64,000 nt of DNA from Dipylidium caninum (taxonomy: Eukaryota; Platyhelminthes; Cestoda; Cyclophyllidea; Dipylidiidae). The stretch lies in assembly GCA_017562135.1 (NCBI GenBank), contig QEYB01000250.1, positions 16,608-80,607 on the forward strand. The letters run 5' to 3'. The notes under the pieces were generated by a model. That model made no database searches. It saw only the letters and a list, made by a program, of their open reading frames with translations, and was not told the DNA's origin. Position numbers and translations under genes: made by a program. This document shows positions 23,200 to 34,205 of this stretch, one piece after another (the first letter of the stretch is position 1; each line of letters starts with the position of its first letter).

Positions 23200-25780
23200 G
23201 GCCTCTTCCTGTCATCCACTTACGCTTTCCACTCTCTTCAATGCAGTCAAAGTGGTGACGAATGTCGTCAATGCGTATTGGCTTCCCAATGCTAACGCTG
23301 TCTGAACAAGGGCAGTGCATCCTCAAGGGCAGACTGGCAGGCAAGTGGGTGTGTAGCTGGCTGACTTTATCGCCTAAAAAATTCGTCAGTTCTCCACAAA
23401 AAGCAGCAATCATCAGTCTCAGTGTCTGTTACCTTTCAGTTGCCTTCATCAACGCTTGAGTGTCCTTTACTTCGCGACCGCTTACACCCGTGCGTGAAAA
23501 TTCTCAGGTCTCTGCCTCTTTTCCACATCTCATAGCGTCAATCGCCATTCCGCGAAGTCGTGAATGAGCGGTGCCTGCTTAGCAGCCACGAAGAGAATGC
23601 CCACTGTGAAGGGCGAAATTGTGTCGAGAAATGTGTCCGCCTCTCGACGTGTACAATAGGGTGATGCTGCCATGAAAAAATTACCACTATGCTTCGAATG
23701 TGTCGAAGAAGAAAGCCGCCCCGGCTGTCGTCATGGGGCTCGCCTTCATTCCCACACTCATCGAAGTGGTCTCATTATTTCGCACAGGCACCAATTAAAG
23801 GAAATATCCGACTGCGACCTCGGAAACAGAGCCTCTCCTCTACTTTTCTCTTCCCTTCATGGCCAAGGTGAGTTGAGCTGGATGTGCGGTGAGGGAGGTC
23901 TGAGGAGTAGTTAGTTTAGTGCATTTTGAGTGTAAGCACATTGTCTTCTTCGGTGACCCGGGGCGTTCCTTTCCTCTTACCTCTCTCTTTCAGAAGGTTC
24001 TGTTCTACGATAAAGACTTCTCGTGTCACCTCATGGTGAGTTGGGTAGGTTGAACAGTCACGCCGGAGAAGTCCTCGGAATACGACAGAGTGACTATCTG
24101 TTTCCGAATTTAATTGTTTTGGGGATGAAAATGGTCTGAGAACTACTCTGATTGCCTTTTATGTCCTGAGTGGTGAGTGGATTTTCAATCGAGAAGACAT
24201 GGCCTTTGAAATAAAACTCATCACCTGACGTGCAGTCTCAGTTGACTGGTGAGCTGCGCTCTCTGCACTCTCGAGTGCCTATTTAAGACCGCGTCAAGGA
24301 ACTTGCCTCAAATCCCACCAAGTAGGCGCTGCAAGCGGCACTCGATAGAAGAGACCAAATCGTCCATTTGCCATCGTTGGTGTGGCCGTGTGGAGCGGTG
24401 GGAGAGGATAAGTGAGCAGTCTCCATTCAACCCTCACTATTTTAACGCAGCAGTGACGATTCCCTTTTGGATAGAGACATGGCGAGGTCTCCTCGAGAGC
24501 CCCAACCAGGAGGAAATAACATCACCGACTTTCAGTGTGCAAGCGACTTGAGGTAAAACGCGTGGCAGTAAAAGCGTTCGGCAGTCATAAGGCAGTGAAA
24601 AGCGGTTTGATTAAACGGACGGACAAAGACGTGAAAATACTTTCACTGACATTCATCGCAATCGAGCTACCCAACTCCGTGCATAATTTTGGCTACCTTC
24701 ATTCCTCTTGTTAGAGAAGGGTGAAGAGAATGACATAGCGTTAAAATAGAATAAGGTAGTTCAAGCCTTCCAACTTTCATGTATATCCCAAACTTGTCTA
24801 AGGAAACAGCTTCGCAAAATACATTATTTCACCGACAATTCCTCTCTTTACGCACACAGCCGCATGTTCCTCAACTTCCCATCGCAACCCCGCACTCTCA
24901 GACACCGCGCCATTGGTTCAACCCTTTTGGACACCACGTATCAACCTCCTCCATTGCATTTCACTAAAATCGATGAGTGGAGGATTAGTATTGCATACGC
25001 CTCACTGAGACCAAACACTACATTCGCCCCAAAAACCAATGTCCCCAAGATTTAACAAGTCGTGGCCATGCCAAACAAGTAACCCATTTCATTTCTCCGA
25101 TGCAGAGGCATTTTCTTAAAGTGCTTCAGCTGTTTCACATCATTGCCTGCACAAAGTAGGCGTCAAGGCTGTCTTGCTTACTGCCACCAACCGTGCAACG
25201 TCCATAGATACACCCATATTTGGCTATGATATGAAAAAGACAACTACACTAGCGCTGCAATTTCACAATTCCATCGCCTTCGTCACCAATCGTTCTAAGT
25301 CTACAAAAAAAAAACTGGCTACATTACACTAACTTCCATGCAAGGCGAAAAGACTTAGTTGCAACATACCCCGTCCCTAAGTGTGCGCAGTTATCCCTTC
25401 TTCCTTCTTCTCTCTTGCTCACGTTCCCTTCGCAGGTCAGAGAAAGGGAGTAGGATAATCTAATTGTGAATGAAAATAATTACACTCCGCTTATCCCGTG
25501 GGATCGTTTGCCTCGTACCTATACAGTGCGTAGCGAGAAGCACTCAAAGCTCACTGGCAGCGGAGGCGTGAAAGCACGGAAATTGATACAATCTCCATGG
25601 CTAGAAAAGTTAAGCGCGAGTTCATTCGCTCTAACAGCGCAGCAGTCTACATCTTCTAAATGTGCCAATTTAAAGATAAGCTGTTAATTTGATGGGTAGC
25701 TTTGAAAAATCAATGTGCTAGAATAAATTTCCAATGGCTTTACTCACTCTCCGGCCAACCAGCTTGATCTGTTACCTCGT
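23200..25780. other. Centre of the inverted duplication, left half; weak ORFs only
   Basis: One frame of about 100 codons (24,249-24,551, GTG-started, several Cys: CALCTLECL, CHRWCGRVERW) could be an exon. Its upstream part resembles 20,000-20,090. No splice chain, promoter or polyA signal ties it to a gene. Confidence 0.3.
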
Positions 25781-25786
25781 GTCATA

Positions 25787-26020
25787 ATGTCGGACGTCCA
25801 TGCGCGCGACGAAGACAAACGGAAGACAGCCGTGACAGGCGACCAAGTCATTGGGGACCGATAGAAGGTGATTTAATGCGCAACCTTCTAACTCACGTTG
25901 GTGGTTTATGGATTCAGGTCACGTCTTTGTGCAATCTTACTTACTTACTACGAAGTTGGAGATGGACCACAGATTACTAAAAAGCTCGACGAAATGAGTA
26001 TCCAGCAGATTGTTGAAGGT
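25787..26020 (+). CDS. Two candidate exons of a small unknown gene
   Basis: ATG 25,787 opens MSDVHARDEDKRKTAVTGDQ and stops at a TAG after 25 codons. Then comes a strong exon 25,918-26,020 (acceptor TTATGGATTCAG, donor GTACAT, phase 2 to 1) reading SRLCAILLTYYEVGDGPQ and KKLDEMSIQQIVEG. No donor before the TAG keeps the phase, so either the first piece is wrong or a base is missing. The opening M-x-x-HARD is shared with the gene starting at 35,758 (MATHARD). A later piece at 26,362-26,440 (WVVTLRKVKREWDG) resembles that gene's second exon (WVTMTLDKVQIEWDA). This may be a paralogous locus. Confidence 0.35.
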
Positions 26021-27580
26021 ACATCACACGCCTCTGTGAAATGTCGCTGTGTCTTCACCTTGCCCTCCGTGACTTCTTACCTCCGCTTTGAAGGCATAAT
26101 CGACTCTAGTCCTTCTTTATTTGGCTACACCCACCTTGGCGCCTCAAGGCTACGCCACACTACCCCAACCGTCCTCTTTTGACAAATCGAGTGACAGAAT
26201 AAAAGGTGAAAGTCACTTAACAACGTAGTTCTCCACTTACTCTACGGCATCCGAACCTCAATATTTTCTCAATATTTCTCTTCAGTCGGTTTGCATGGCG
26301 TATGCTTGAAGGAAGCTATGTGTGGCTACACATTTATTAGAATTTGGTTTGGCAACAGTGAATGATTGAAATGCGGCATGTGGCGCGTGAGTGGGTCGTC
26401 ACCCTCAGAAAAGTAAAGAGGGAATGGGACGGGTCTTTAACATGGTGGCGAATCCTTCTGAGCGCCGGCAACTTCCTGGGTGATGGAGGCCGGCTGGCTT
26501 GCTTTGCGTGGTGTCGTGCCATTCTTCCCACTTTGTCCGCTTTTTGGCTTGCATCTAGCATCGCCGCGGCACACCTCACCACTTGAAATTGACGCATCTC
26601 AGACGCACACCGATTACCCAGTCTCGTTTTAGTTAAATGTGACTCCGCCTACTCTAAGTCTATCAGGCGTGGGACGACTTATAGCATCCTTCGTACCTCG
26701 TCCAACCCGAGTCGTATGCGCGGATGCGCCTCTTGTCTGCTCACTGCCCTCCCTCTCTTCCTCCTCATCCTCCTTGACATGCCCACTGGCTCTGGCATGG
26801 CTTCTAGCTAGGCATCTATTCCGCCTCTCACTGGCGGACTGCATGCGGACTTTCCAACCAACGGTGCTGAGGACCTACCACCAGCAACGCTTCGTCATTC
26901 GCCCCGCAACTCCGCAGGCACTATAGAATAAGCGATGGATGTGCGAACTCATTATCTCCCTTCGCATCACTCGCAAAGGTCTGACAACGGCTTTACTTAG
27001 CAGTAGAGAAGACGTCACGTCGAGCGTCGAGCTCGTCTGGGGTATTGGAACCGAAAAGGGGTAAAGAAGTGCCTCAGACCATGAAAGACTAGTTTCAAGT
27101 CTCGAAAAGAGGATCACCACACATTCAAGGCATCGCCTTTACTTCAATGTTTTCTCAAGTGAAACACTGTAACCCAGTGGAGGCACATGTGAAAGTGTAG
27201 GCAATGATGCAAAAACTATCTTCCAAAATGTTGGTAACAAACTATCTCTACCTCTAATTACCTCCAAGTTAATTCTTCTTCATCAAAAGAAGGAAGGAAG
27301 TCGAGGAAGCTGTATCCCTTTCGCCCTTCCCCCACAACGCTGGAAAACGGCGTCAGGCAGTTGAAGTAGGCGGGCGCTTGGCTGTACTGCGGCAACTATT
27401 GCAGTGGCACGTAGGCCGAAAATTCTCCCTCGATTTCCAACTTGTATTTCGACCTGAGGTCTGAGCAACAGCAGAGAGAAGAAGGAGCAACGTTTAGTAG
27501 GAAAGATCTTATAATCGGCGGAACGAGACATGAAGAAGCAGATTGTCGGACGAAAAGGAAGTAAAAGCGCTCGGCAATTC
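26021..27580. other. Mostly non-coding
   Basis: Apart from the possible exon near 26,362-26,440 there are only overlapping frames, of up to about 95 codons, on both strands; no consistent splice structure was found. Confidence 0.35.
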
Positions 27581-28020
27581 GAAGGAACAGAGACAACAGA
27601 TAAGGCACCTCATTGCTCCCCAACAAGCCACCACAAATAAATCCACGATTGAAAAGATGATTGAATGACTGACTTGGAGGAGTGAACGTTAGACTCAAAA
27701 ACCAGTGAATTTTAAACGCCACAAGACACAGGTGAATTAAATTCGGCCTTAAAGTCCGAATCCCAGGCCTAACTTCACTTCGTCGCCTGTACGAGCCGCC
27801 CTTGTGGAACAGTAGGCCCATTTTGTGACATTTATCCATCGAAGGGTGAGCAGAGCAGGTCGATCAACTCACAACTTGACGGCTTCGCTGGCTTAGAATG
27901 CGTGTATCGCCGATCAATCTGGCTCGCCTGTTAAGGAGGCAGAAGCGCATATGATGTGGCAGTGCAGGTAGTGGTGAGAAAAATGTTTCCACAGCGTGAC
28001 CACGTGGAACAGAAGGTGAA

Positions 28021-28227
28021 GTGGAGCAGAACTCGTCAGTGGATCGGCGAAGTAGGCATCATGACAGCGACGAGATCGATTTGAGTCGGGAAGCGTTAAA
28101 TTCGGCTGGACGAGGTTGTTTCCAAAGATGGGTTAGTGGCGAAGTGCAGAGGATCTCCAGAGGATGTGGAGGATTTTTCATTCCAGCCTTTCGTCTTCCT
28201 TTATCTCGTTCCCTTTCTGATATGTGA
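28021..28227 (+). CDS. Right-arm conserved exon (VDRRSRHHDSDE)
   Basis: Plus-strand frame to a TGA at 28,225-28,227; paralogue of the minus-strand frame at 22,582-22,782. Shared residues include QNxxVDRRSxHHDSDE, SRxALxSAGR and VQRIxRGCxG. It reads outward from the centre of the inverted duplication, towards exons near 29.2 and 31.4 kb. Start and partners of the exon are not resolved. Function unknown. Confidence 0.45.
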   Translation: MEQNSSVDRRSRHHDSDEIDLSREALNSAGRGCFQRWVSGEVQRISRGCGGFFIPAFRLPLSRSLSDM

Positions 28228-29149
28228 CTTTACAATCTCACAGTCAAAATATAAATTCTTTGTTGCATCCGAGAGACGGTATTTATTGTTCCAACTAACT
28301 GCTGTTCATTTCAACTCCTGCTCCGCCGAAGTAAAACGTACTTGGATGTGGGTGACGAGGAAAAATGAAAACAACGTTAACAACGCTCGTCTTTTCAACT
28401 TAGAATCGATCCGACTTCAGACTGTGAACATTTACGCGACAAATAGGAAAAAGTGCAACCCGAGAGAATGGGCCGACTCGGGTGGTGGTGAAGTGTAGAT
28501 AAGAGAGAGGAGGATAGCGGCCCGGGGACATTGCCCATCGTCGGTCTTCTTCTAGTCAACCAGCCGGATTTGCTTTGCTGCTCGCAGTGTTTACGATTTT
28601 ATGTGGGTGTGGCACTTGAGTAAGGACGAAGCGGGGAGTTTTTCGTGGAGTGGCATAAGAGGGGGAGAAAAATTCAAAAGAGGGTAGGAAATGAGGACAG
28701 AGGACATGAATCTCTTTGCCTACTAAAACTAACGAACAGGGGTTGAAACCTCAATATTTATGCAGCTGAAGCCGCGTTTCTAATGGTCCGGTAGGCCGAA
28801 ACCGACAAGCATGACAGTGCGCTTGTACCATTCTGTGTGAAGAAGTAGAGGAAAGTGTTGACACATATTGTGCTTCCCCACCATAGAAGTGGGCATTCTG
28901 CGGGCCGAGAAAAGGCATACCTGAGTTGCATGCAATCGCCTCATTTCAACGCTTCACGCACTCATGCATACTATTTAATAATATTTCTGCTGGTGATACG
29001 AATGGCAAGCCTGGAGAGACAAAGGGAAGGCAGGAGTTGGAGGAAAGGGCGAATTTGAGGCAGAAGGGGGAACAAGAAGGAAATCCGTGGCATGGGATGA
29101 GTCACTTCACCTGGCAAAGACGACTGCTGGATCGCGAGTGTGTGCCTAA

Positions 29150-29379
29150 CGCATTGTCTCTCCTGCTCGTCTCTTTGCACTGAGACGATATTGTCGGATG
29201 ATGCTCTTCTTCAGAGCGTCGAAATTCTCCTTGTGAAGTCGACAACATTTGTCCGTCTACATAGAGGCGATTCAAATCAGCCTGCGAACCAACTCTCCTT
29301 GCATGCTGGAGAAGAAGCATCACGTGCTGCATTTCGAAGATTCTGTGAAGAAGTACTTCATGGTATACTACTACATCGC
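29150..29379 (+). CDS. Right-arm exon with conserved donor
   Basis: A plus-strand frame (ILSDDALLQSVEILLVKS, FVRLHRGDSNQPANQL, FCEEVLHGILLHR) ends at a perfect CATCGC|GTAAGT donor after 29,379. The same donor sits at 20,528/20,527 on the minus strand of the left arm, although there the exon frame is interrupted. The opposite strand is also open for 122 codons, so orientation rests on the donor and on the direction of the neighbouring paralogous exons. Unknown protein. Confidence 0.35.
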
Positions 29380-30173
29380 GTAAGTCTCTCTCAGTTAACT
29401 CGCTAATTTCCTCCTTCTTGTCGTCGTAATTAGCTGCAGAGACGGGGGTTTGAGCTGAACGTGGCTTCACAGCTGATCCAAGAACGATAAAGACGAGTTG
29501 TGCTAATCAATGTGTACATCGTGGGACTGAAGAATTCCTGGACAGAACTGACCGTTTGCCCCAATTCAACAAGTAGTAAATCGCCCATGATTTCCATCGA
29601 GTTGTCGGGGACGTCACTAAACTGCAACACGAATTTTCCTTATCTTAGCTTTATTATCATCATGCGAACGTGTTAAATATCCACACTGCCAGCCCTTACG
29701 AGGGCTTGTCGAATATCCAATCCGTCAGGGGGTGCGAAGGGAGTTCCTTCGCACTTTTGATCCACCGTCTTCAAACTCAACGACCTCAAGATGGTGTGTG
29801 AACCAATCAGCACGAGGCCCGATTGCAATTGGTTAAACACCAACTAGGAGCGCATAAATCACACTTTATGTTTCTGAATTCAATGAAAGTAGTAAAGCAG
29901 TCAAGAGTAAACATGCAATTCTGCGCAATTACTCACAGACAAGTGTCTCAGAGCGGTCTACCTTGTGTAGACTCTGGTAGTGTAGGGAACTACGGGGCAT
30001 CGAGGTAGATGGGAAGTAGGGAGTAGATGGAATACGCCAACGTTCAATGAATGGCCGTCACCTCAGCCAGATTCGTCATGCAGGCTAGCGTGAGGGTGAA
30101 GTAGTATCGGGTTTAGTGTCGCAAAGACGTAGACCAAGCGGAATACGACCAGATTCGGTCTCGTATAAAGGCC

Positions 30174-30180
30174 CCTCGTC
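30174..30180 (+). promoter_or_regulatory. TATA box upstream of the 30.4-kb gene
   Basis: TATAAAG in CTCGTATAAAGGCCCC, about 240 bases before the ATG at 30,415. A transcription start near 30,205 would leave a leader of about 200 nt, possibly with an intron. Confidence 0.45.
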
Positions 30181-30414
30181 CGCGTCTTCAAGCTGTAGAA
30201 TAATGTGAACCAGAAAACACTACGAAGGAGTTTTCACTCGTCCCTCCCCCAACCTCCGACCGCCATCTGACTCGAGTCACGCACTTATTTGTGGTCATTC
30301 TGAAGGTCTCTTTCTGATTGGCTCTTGAGAATCTGACCTCTCACCACCATCCATCGAATACCAGCGACCTCCTAAACACCGACCTTTCCAGTTCACTGTC
30401 ATAGTTCGACACCG

Positions 30415-30671
30415 ATGGTACGTACGGACAACTCGATGGCAGACTCGGACGATGTGCTAATTGCTGAATTGGAGCAACTGACAGCATTGTCAAACGATCA
30501 TCTCTGCCCACTTCCGCCACCTTTCTGACGGACTCTTTGTTTAGTGCAGCGGAGATGCTAGCTGAAGCAGAGTTGCGTGAAGATGCTGTGGTCAATTTGC
30601 GATTGTTCGTGTGGGAGTGTGGCGCAGCCGGGGAAGATGAATTGAACCGTGTCCTTCGCGGCGACAGTTAG
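30415..30671 (+). CDS. Small acidic protein gene, one frame break
   Basis: ATG 30,415 opens MVRTDNSMADSDDVLIAELE and EQLTALSNDHLCPLPPP, which hits TGA at 30,526. Shifting one base at the homopolymer-rich CCACCTTTCTG, the frame continues LTDSLFSAAEMLAEAELRED, then LFVWECGAAGEDELNRVL, to TAG 30,669-30,671. Both halves are strongly protein-like: acidic, Leu/Ala-rich and helical. I therefore read this as one protein of about 85 residues with a single-base error or lesion. A TATA box lies at 30,174 and AATAAA at 30,769-30,774, giving a compact complete gene. No signal peptide or membrane segment. The antisense Ser-rich frame (30,341-30,665) is judged a shadow. Family unknown. Confidence 0.55.
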
Positions 30672-30768
30672 GAAGACGGTTAGTTTGATGCGAAGCCGAA
30701 GAATTCCACGAGTCGCATTGGTTGCCTGATGTCGGAGTAGATAGCATGTGATTGTGAATAGGAAATTT

Positions 30769-30774
30769 AATAAA
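30769..30774 (+). terminator. Polyadenylation signal AATAAA
   Basis: AATAAA 98 bases after the stop of the 30.4-kb gene, in an AT-rich context (GGAAATTTAATAAAGTC). Confidence 0.6.
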
Positions 30775-31174
30775 GTCTGCCTAAAGACGGATGGAAGGGA
30801 GGTTGGTTGAATTTAACCCCACTTCAACTTTGAAGACACCATTCCAGATCACAATCGCCAATATTGAATTGAGGAGTTGCAGAGAGACAGTTGGAGGCCA
30901 TGAGTTAGTGTCAAACATACGCCACATCTCCCCACAACCGCTATTTTACGTCCGACGCAAAGGAGGTAGAGAGACCATTGATTGCACTCACTCCCCACCC
31001 AAAGTGGACTGTGACTCTGGTGAAGCAAACCAGCACGATAACGAGGCTGTGAAGTGAGAACGGACTGCGACACTATTGTTTTACTAGTGTGGCCTGACAG
31101 TGGAAAATCAGGACACATCTTCCACGCCATATCTCCTTCCATTTTCGGCCTGGTGAATTCAATCGTCGGCATCC

Positions 31175-31357
31175 GTGAGAGAATTACGAAAACTGAATCT
31201 TAAAATTCTTATGTGCAGTGGACGAACGGCAGCGACAACACCGGTCACAAAGCTCCTGCCGAATAGCGATAGAGACGACCTCATTTTCGTACGGCAAGAC
31301 GAATTCGTGACGTCATGGGCCGGAGCGGATGCGATACCGTGTAGATGGCTGAAGTGA
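31175..31357 (+). CDS. Right-arm exon of unknown gene
   Basis: An open frame after an acceptor TTATGTGCAG (31,217) reads GRTAATTPVTKLLPNSDRDD, then FVRQDEFVTSWAGADA, and stops at TGA 31,355-31,357. RQDEFV aligns with RREECV in the left arm, followed in both by a LLFA(K/R)(E/G)G motif further on, so this exon probably belongs to the same gene as 31,394-31,706. Frame between the two pieces is not continuous in this sequence. Confidence 0.35.
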   Translation: MRELRKLNLKILMCSGRTAATTPVTKLLPNSDRDDLIFVRQDEFVTSWAGADAIPCRWLK

Positions 31358-31393
31358 AGGACAAAGGTTGCACTTTCCGTGATGTAAACACTT

Positions 31394-31706
31394 AGTAGAC
31401 TAAGACTTACTCTTCTCTTCGCCAAAGAAGGAAAACTTCACCACCCAACAGTCACTGCTGAGTATCTTGCATCACTCCTCTATTGCACAGAAAGTTGGTC
31501 ACGAATTTCCTTCCCTACTGTGATCCTCAATGGAGCCATGGTTTCCGACATGTCTAATGCAGAGAAAATGGCCACTGGTGCGTCAAGATAATAATAATGG
31601 AGTGGAGACTGTAGAGGCAGTGAGCTCTCTTCCTTCGATTCCTATTCAGCTTGCACAGCCGCACCATTTTGACACCGACTGGAGCATGATAGACGATTTG
31701 ACATAA
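31394..31706 (+). CDS. Right-arm paralogue: terminal exon of unknown gene
   Basis: After an acceptor-like ACACTTAG the frame reads RLRLTLLFAKEGKLHHPTVT, AEYLASLLYCTESWSRISF and VILNGAMVSDMSNAEK. It then needs a one-base shift to continue KWPLVRQDNNNGVETVEAV and HFDTDWSMIDDLT to TAA 31,704-31,706. The second frame also has its own ATG at 31,530 (58 codons). The left-arm copy (20,124-20,407, minus) shows the same two frames meeting at the same point, which supports coding origin. Function unknown. Confidence 0.45.
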
Positions 31707-32217
31707 TTCGTACCATGGAAGTGTCAAATATTATACGGCTGACAGCAAGGACGGCGCATTAAGAATCAGAGTAACTGCGCGGGTGGGGTATGAGAGGGGG
31801 TAGGAGCAGCGATGCCAGGAGATAATGCACAAGAAGTGGCAGTGTTGTGCCGTTCGTTCCACGCTTTGACCCGCTCTGCCTTTTCGTGCTCCCAGACACA
31901 CGGCACTGCATGACAGGCTAAAGAATTCTCCGCTGCCCCACAATTCTAGCGAAGCCAAGTCCTTCAAACTAGACAGACGGAGAGACATTGCAAGGGTCGA
32001 GCGAGAGGGAGAACGGTAGAAAGCCAGAAATTCAATGGTGCAATCCATCATCACGACAACAACCGTTAAAGGTTTATGTAATGATGGTGGCTCTTAAAAA
32101 GGGCCGCGGGACGCGTTCATTCATCCTCGACATCCTAGTTCAGGACGCAATAGGTTGAAGTGGCATTGGAGCCATTGGCTCAGCCACCCACCCACCACAG
32201 ACTTACTCCGCTCAGCT

Positions 32218-32561
32218 CTACTTCGAGCCGGTACACTTGGTCACAGCTTTGGTGCCCTCCTACACCGCATGCTCGGCCAACTCACCCGGCAACAGAGACG
32301 CTCAGCCGTCTGGATCTCTCTGCCTGTGATAGTCGATTTCTTGTTGTAATGCGCCAGACCGCTCGACTCAGCAGCGGCGATACTCTCGAAGATGCCGTTC
32401 ACGTAAAATTTCATAATTTACATGGCCTGCGAGTAGACGCCGCATTGGCGTGCACCTGACGTAACACCTTGTATATGCAGATCTCGTAACCCTCCTATCT
32501 CTTCCTCTTCTTTGACTTGTCCGTCTTCGACACCTTCAATTGACACCACCTTGACAGGCAT
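32218..32561 (-). pseudogene. Histone H2B pseudogene
   Basis: Read on the minus strand from ATG at 32,561, the whole H2B sequence can be followed across frame changes: MPVKVVS start, DKSKKRKR, then [67 protein letters not shown] and [13 protein letters not shown] ending at TAG (32,218-32,220). Compared with conserved H2B, stops replace Arg after the KKRKR stretch, the residue after QAM and the Ser after HAV. At least three frame changes occur. Key residues are also replaced, for example PDTG by ANAA. A nucleosomal role is therefore excluded. No H2A, H3 or H4 gene was seen next to it, so it is an isolated, decayed copy. Confidence 0.85.
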
Positions 32562-33007
32562 GTCGTATGCGTAGTGGCAGTCGTATTCGTCGTAACAGCG
32601 AGAGCGCGATAGGGCATAGTGCAGCTCAAGGCACCCCAACCTACTACCCACTAACAAGATGCGCCACCCTCTTCCTCCTCCGACTCCTTTATTCAGTGCG
32701 CATCCATCCTCCTACACATGGAAAGAGGTCGTAAACTGACACCCATTTAGCCTTCCTTCTTGTTGACTTAGTCGCTTAACACAGACATCATCGCGGCAAT
32801 TGAAATAATTAATAAGAAAAAATGCCATTGTGGTGGGAAGTGAGAGAGATGGGGGTTGAGCCTTCTGTTCTGGTGGGAATAGGGATTCTCGAGGGAAGTC
32901 ACGTGACTCATTGGGCGCTGATACCCCTCAAACGATCCACAAAAGTTGGCATTTACTCTGTCCTTTTCTCCCACCCGAAGTGCGCACGACTCTCTCTTTC
33001 GAATGTA

Positions 33008-33013
33008 TTTATT
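33008..33013 (-). terminator. Polyadenylation signal of the 335-aa gene
   Basis: TTTATT on the plus strand (AATAAA on minus), about 80 bases after the stop of the minus-strand gene at 33,090. Confidence 0.65.
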
Positions 33014-33089
33014 AAATCAGGAAGAATAATGTAAACAAAAAAGGTCATGCATTGGGCGTTAACTATACTGATGGGAAGTAGTCAATCAA

Positions 33090-34097
33090 TTAATTGTTCA
33101 ACTGCCACTCTATCATACTTATCTTCGTTTCTCGTCTTCCAACTAGGTAAGCAACAATTTTATCAAGTTCTTTATCCTTCTCTTCAGGTGTCAACTTTTC
33201 GTCGTGGGTCACTCGTCTCAGCCACTCCAACCAGTCATAATTCTCCTCCTCTTCTGATATTGCTTCATTTCTTTCCTGGAGCACTTCCTCAGTGAAGGAA
33301 TATTCCTCTCCTCCAACTGGTCCAACACTTCCCTCCATGCGTCTGCGCTTAGGTGGACTGCATCCCCAGTTTTGACGGACCTTTGGAGGTGATGTGATCC
33401 GGTCAACTTCTTTTCCCGTGCCAACTGTCCTCCTGGCAAATCCCCCACTCCACCTCCTTTCAAACCTCTTCCTGGATACCATTGTTGGTGGGACGCTGGC
33501 TCTGCAAGTGCTTGCATGCGCTGTTAGTGACCCACCAGATCTTATCACCGTGATGTATTCCCCATCCGCTTTAAGGCATTCCGATTCAGTGAACATACTT
33601 CTCATAATGTTCTGTTCCGATATGTCATGACCATTTTCATATGCCATACACTGTGTGCCGACACAATTGTTGCCACTTCCACAGCTCTTCACATCTGGGA
33701 TTTGCGTGGCTTTGCGCACAGTGCTTCTGCCCGCCTGAACGGACGCTTCAGACACGAAATTATCACGTGGCCAGATGGTCACAATTCGCAGTTTGGAAAG
33801 GCTGAAAGACGCTTTTGTGGGGATATGAGAGGCTTCTGTTTTTCGATAGTGTTCTACTGCTTGCGCGGTAGTTTCCTGGGTGGCGGCAACGCAAGGGGCA
33901 ATTTCTGTGATTTTTACCTCCGATGTGTCAAGCACCTTGGTCCTCAACCGGTCATGGAGATTAAGGAGGTTTTCGGGACCGGCGCTATAAGACTTCCTCC
34001 TCCTCAGGAAACGCTTCCACTTCTGCCACAGCGACGTGACAGCTTCGCGTCGGCCATGAGATTCAGACTTGCTCCTAGAAGAACGTGTATTGCCCAT
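33090..34097 (-). CDS. Intronless 335-aa protein with N-myristoylation start
   Basis: This is the longest open frame of the window. The first ATG in it is at 34,097 and it runs to TAA at 33,090. The start reads MGNTRSSRSKSE: Gly2 with Ser6 fits the N-myristoyltransferase consensus, and the following Arg/Lys/Ser-rich stretch would help membrane binding. The body is hydrophilic: basic near the start (WQKWKRFLRRRKSYS), a few cysteines in the middle (VKSCGSGNNCVGTQC), Arg/Pro-rich (SPPKRRRMEG), then acidic and helical (NEAISEEEENYDWLEWLRRV, EEKDKELDKIVAYL), perhaps a short coiled coil. No enzyme motif or membrane segment is visible. AATAAA follows by about 80 bases. Inferred: membrane-associated adaptor-like protein. 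Family not recognised, so possibly lineage-specific. Confidence 0.8.
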   Translation of the reverse strand: MGNTRSSRSKSESHGRREAVTSLWQKWKRFLRRRKSYSAGPENLLNLHDRLRTKVLDTSEVKITEIAPCVAATQETTAQAVEHYRKTEASHIPTKASFSLSKLRIVTIWPRDNFVSEASVQAGRSTVRKATQIPDVKSCGSGNNCVGTQCMAYENGHDISEQNIMRSMFTESECLKADGEYITVIRSGGSLTAHASTCRASVPPTMVSRKRFERRWSGGFARRTVGTGKEVDRITSPPKVRQNWGCSPPKRRRMEGSVGPVGGEEYSFTEEVLQERNEAISEEEENYDWLEWLRRVTHDEKLTPEEKDKELDKIVAYLVGRRETKISMIEWQLNN

Positions 34098-34205
34098 CGT
34101 CGGAAAAATACTTTTAAAGACGCCAATCAATATTTCCTAGGTCAAACGCTTCAATTGTTTACGAATATCGATTTTCCACCTGTCATTTCTTCGCCAACTG
34201 TCTGA

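Larger units (their letters stand above)
27585..31620. repeat. Right arm of the diverged inverted duplication
   Basis: Mirror of 20,100-23,195. This arm carries an extra insert of about 2 kb (29,490-31,490) holding the compact gene at 30,415, which has no visible partner in the left arm. The left arm in turn has an insert at 20,640-22,050. Confidence 0.8.

Noticed and set aside
30341..30665. Ser/Asn-rich minus-strand frame
   Set aside because: Antisense of the small plus-strand gene that has TATA box, ATG and polyA signal.
33627..34205. 192-codon plus-strand frame opposite the 335-aa gene
   Set aside because: Shadow frame; no polyA signal or splice support, while the minus gene has an ATG, stop and AATAAA.
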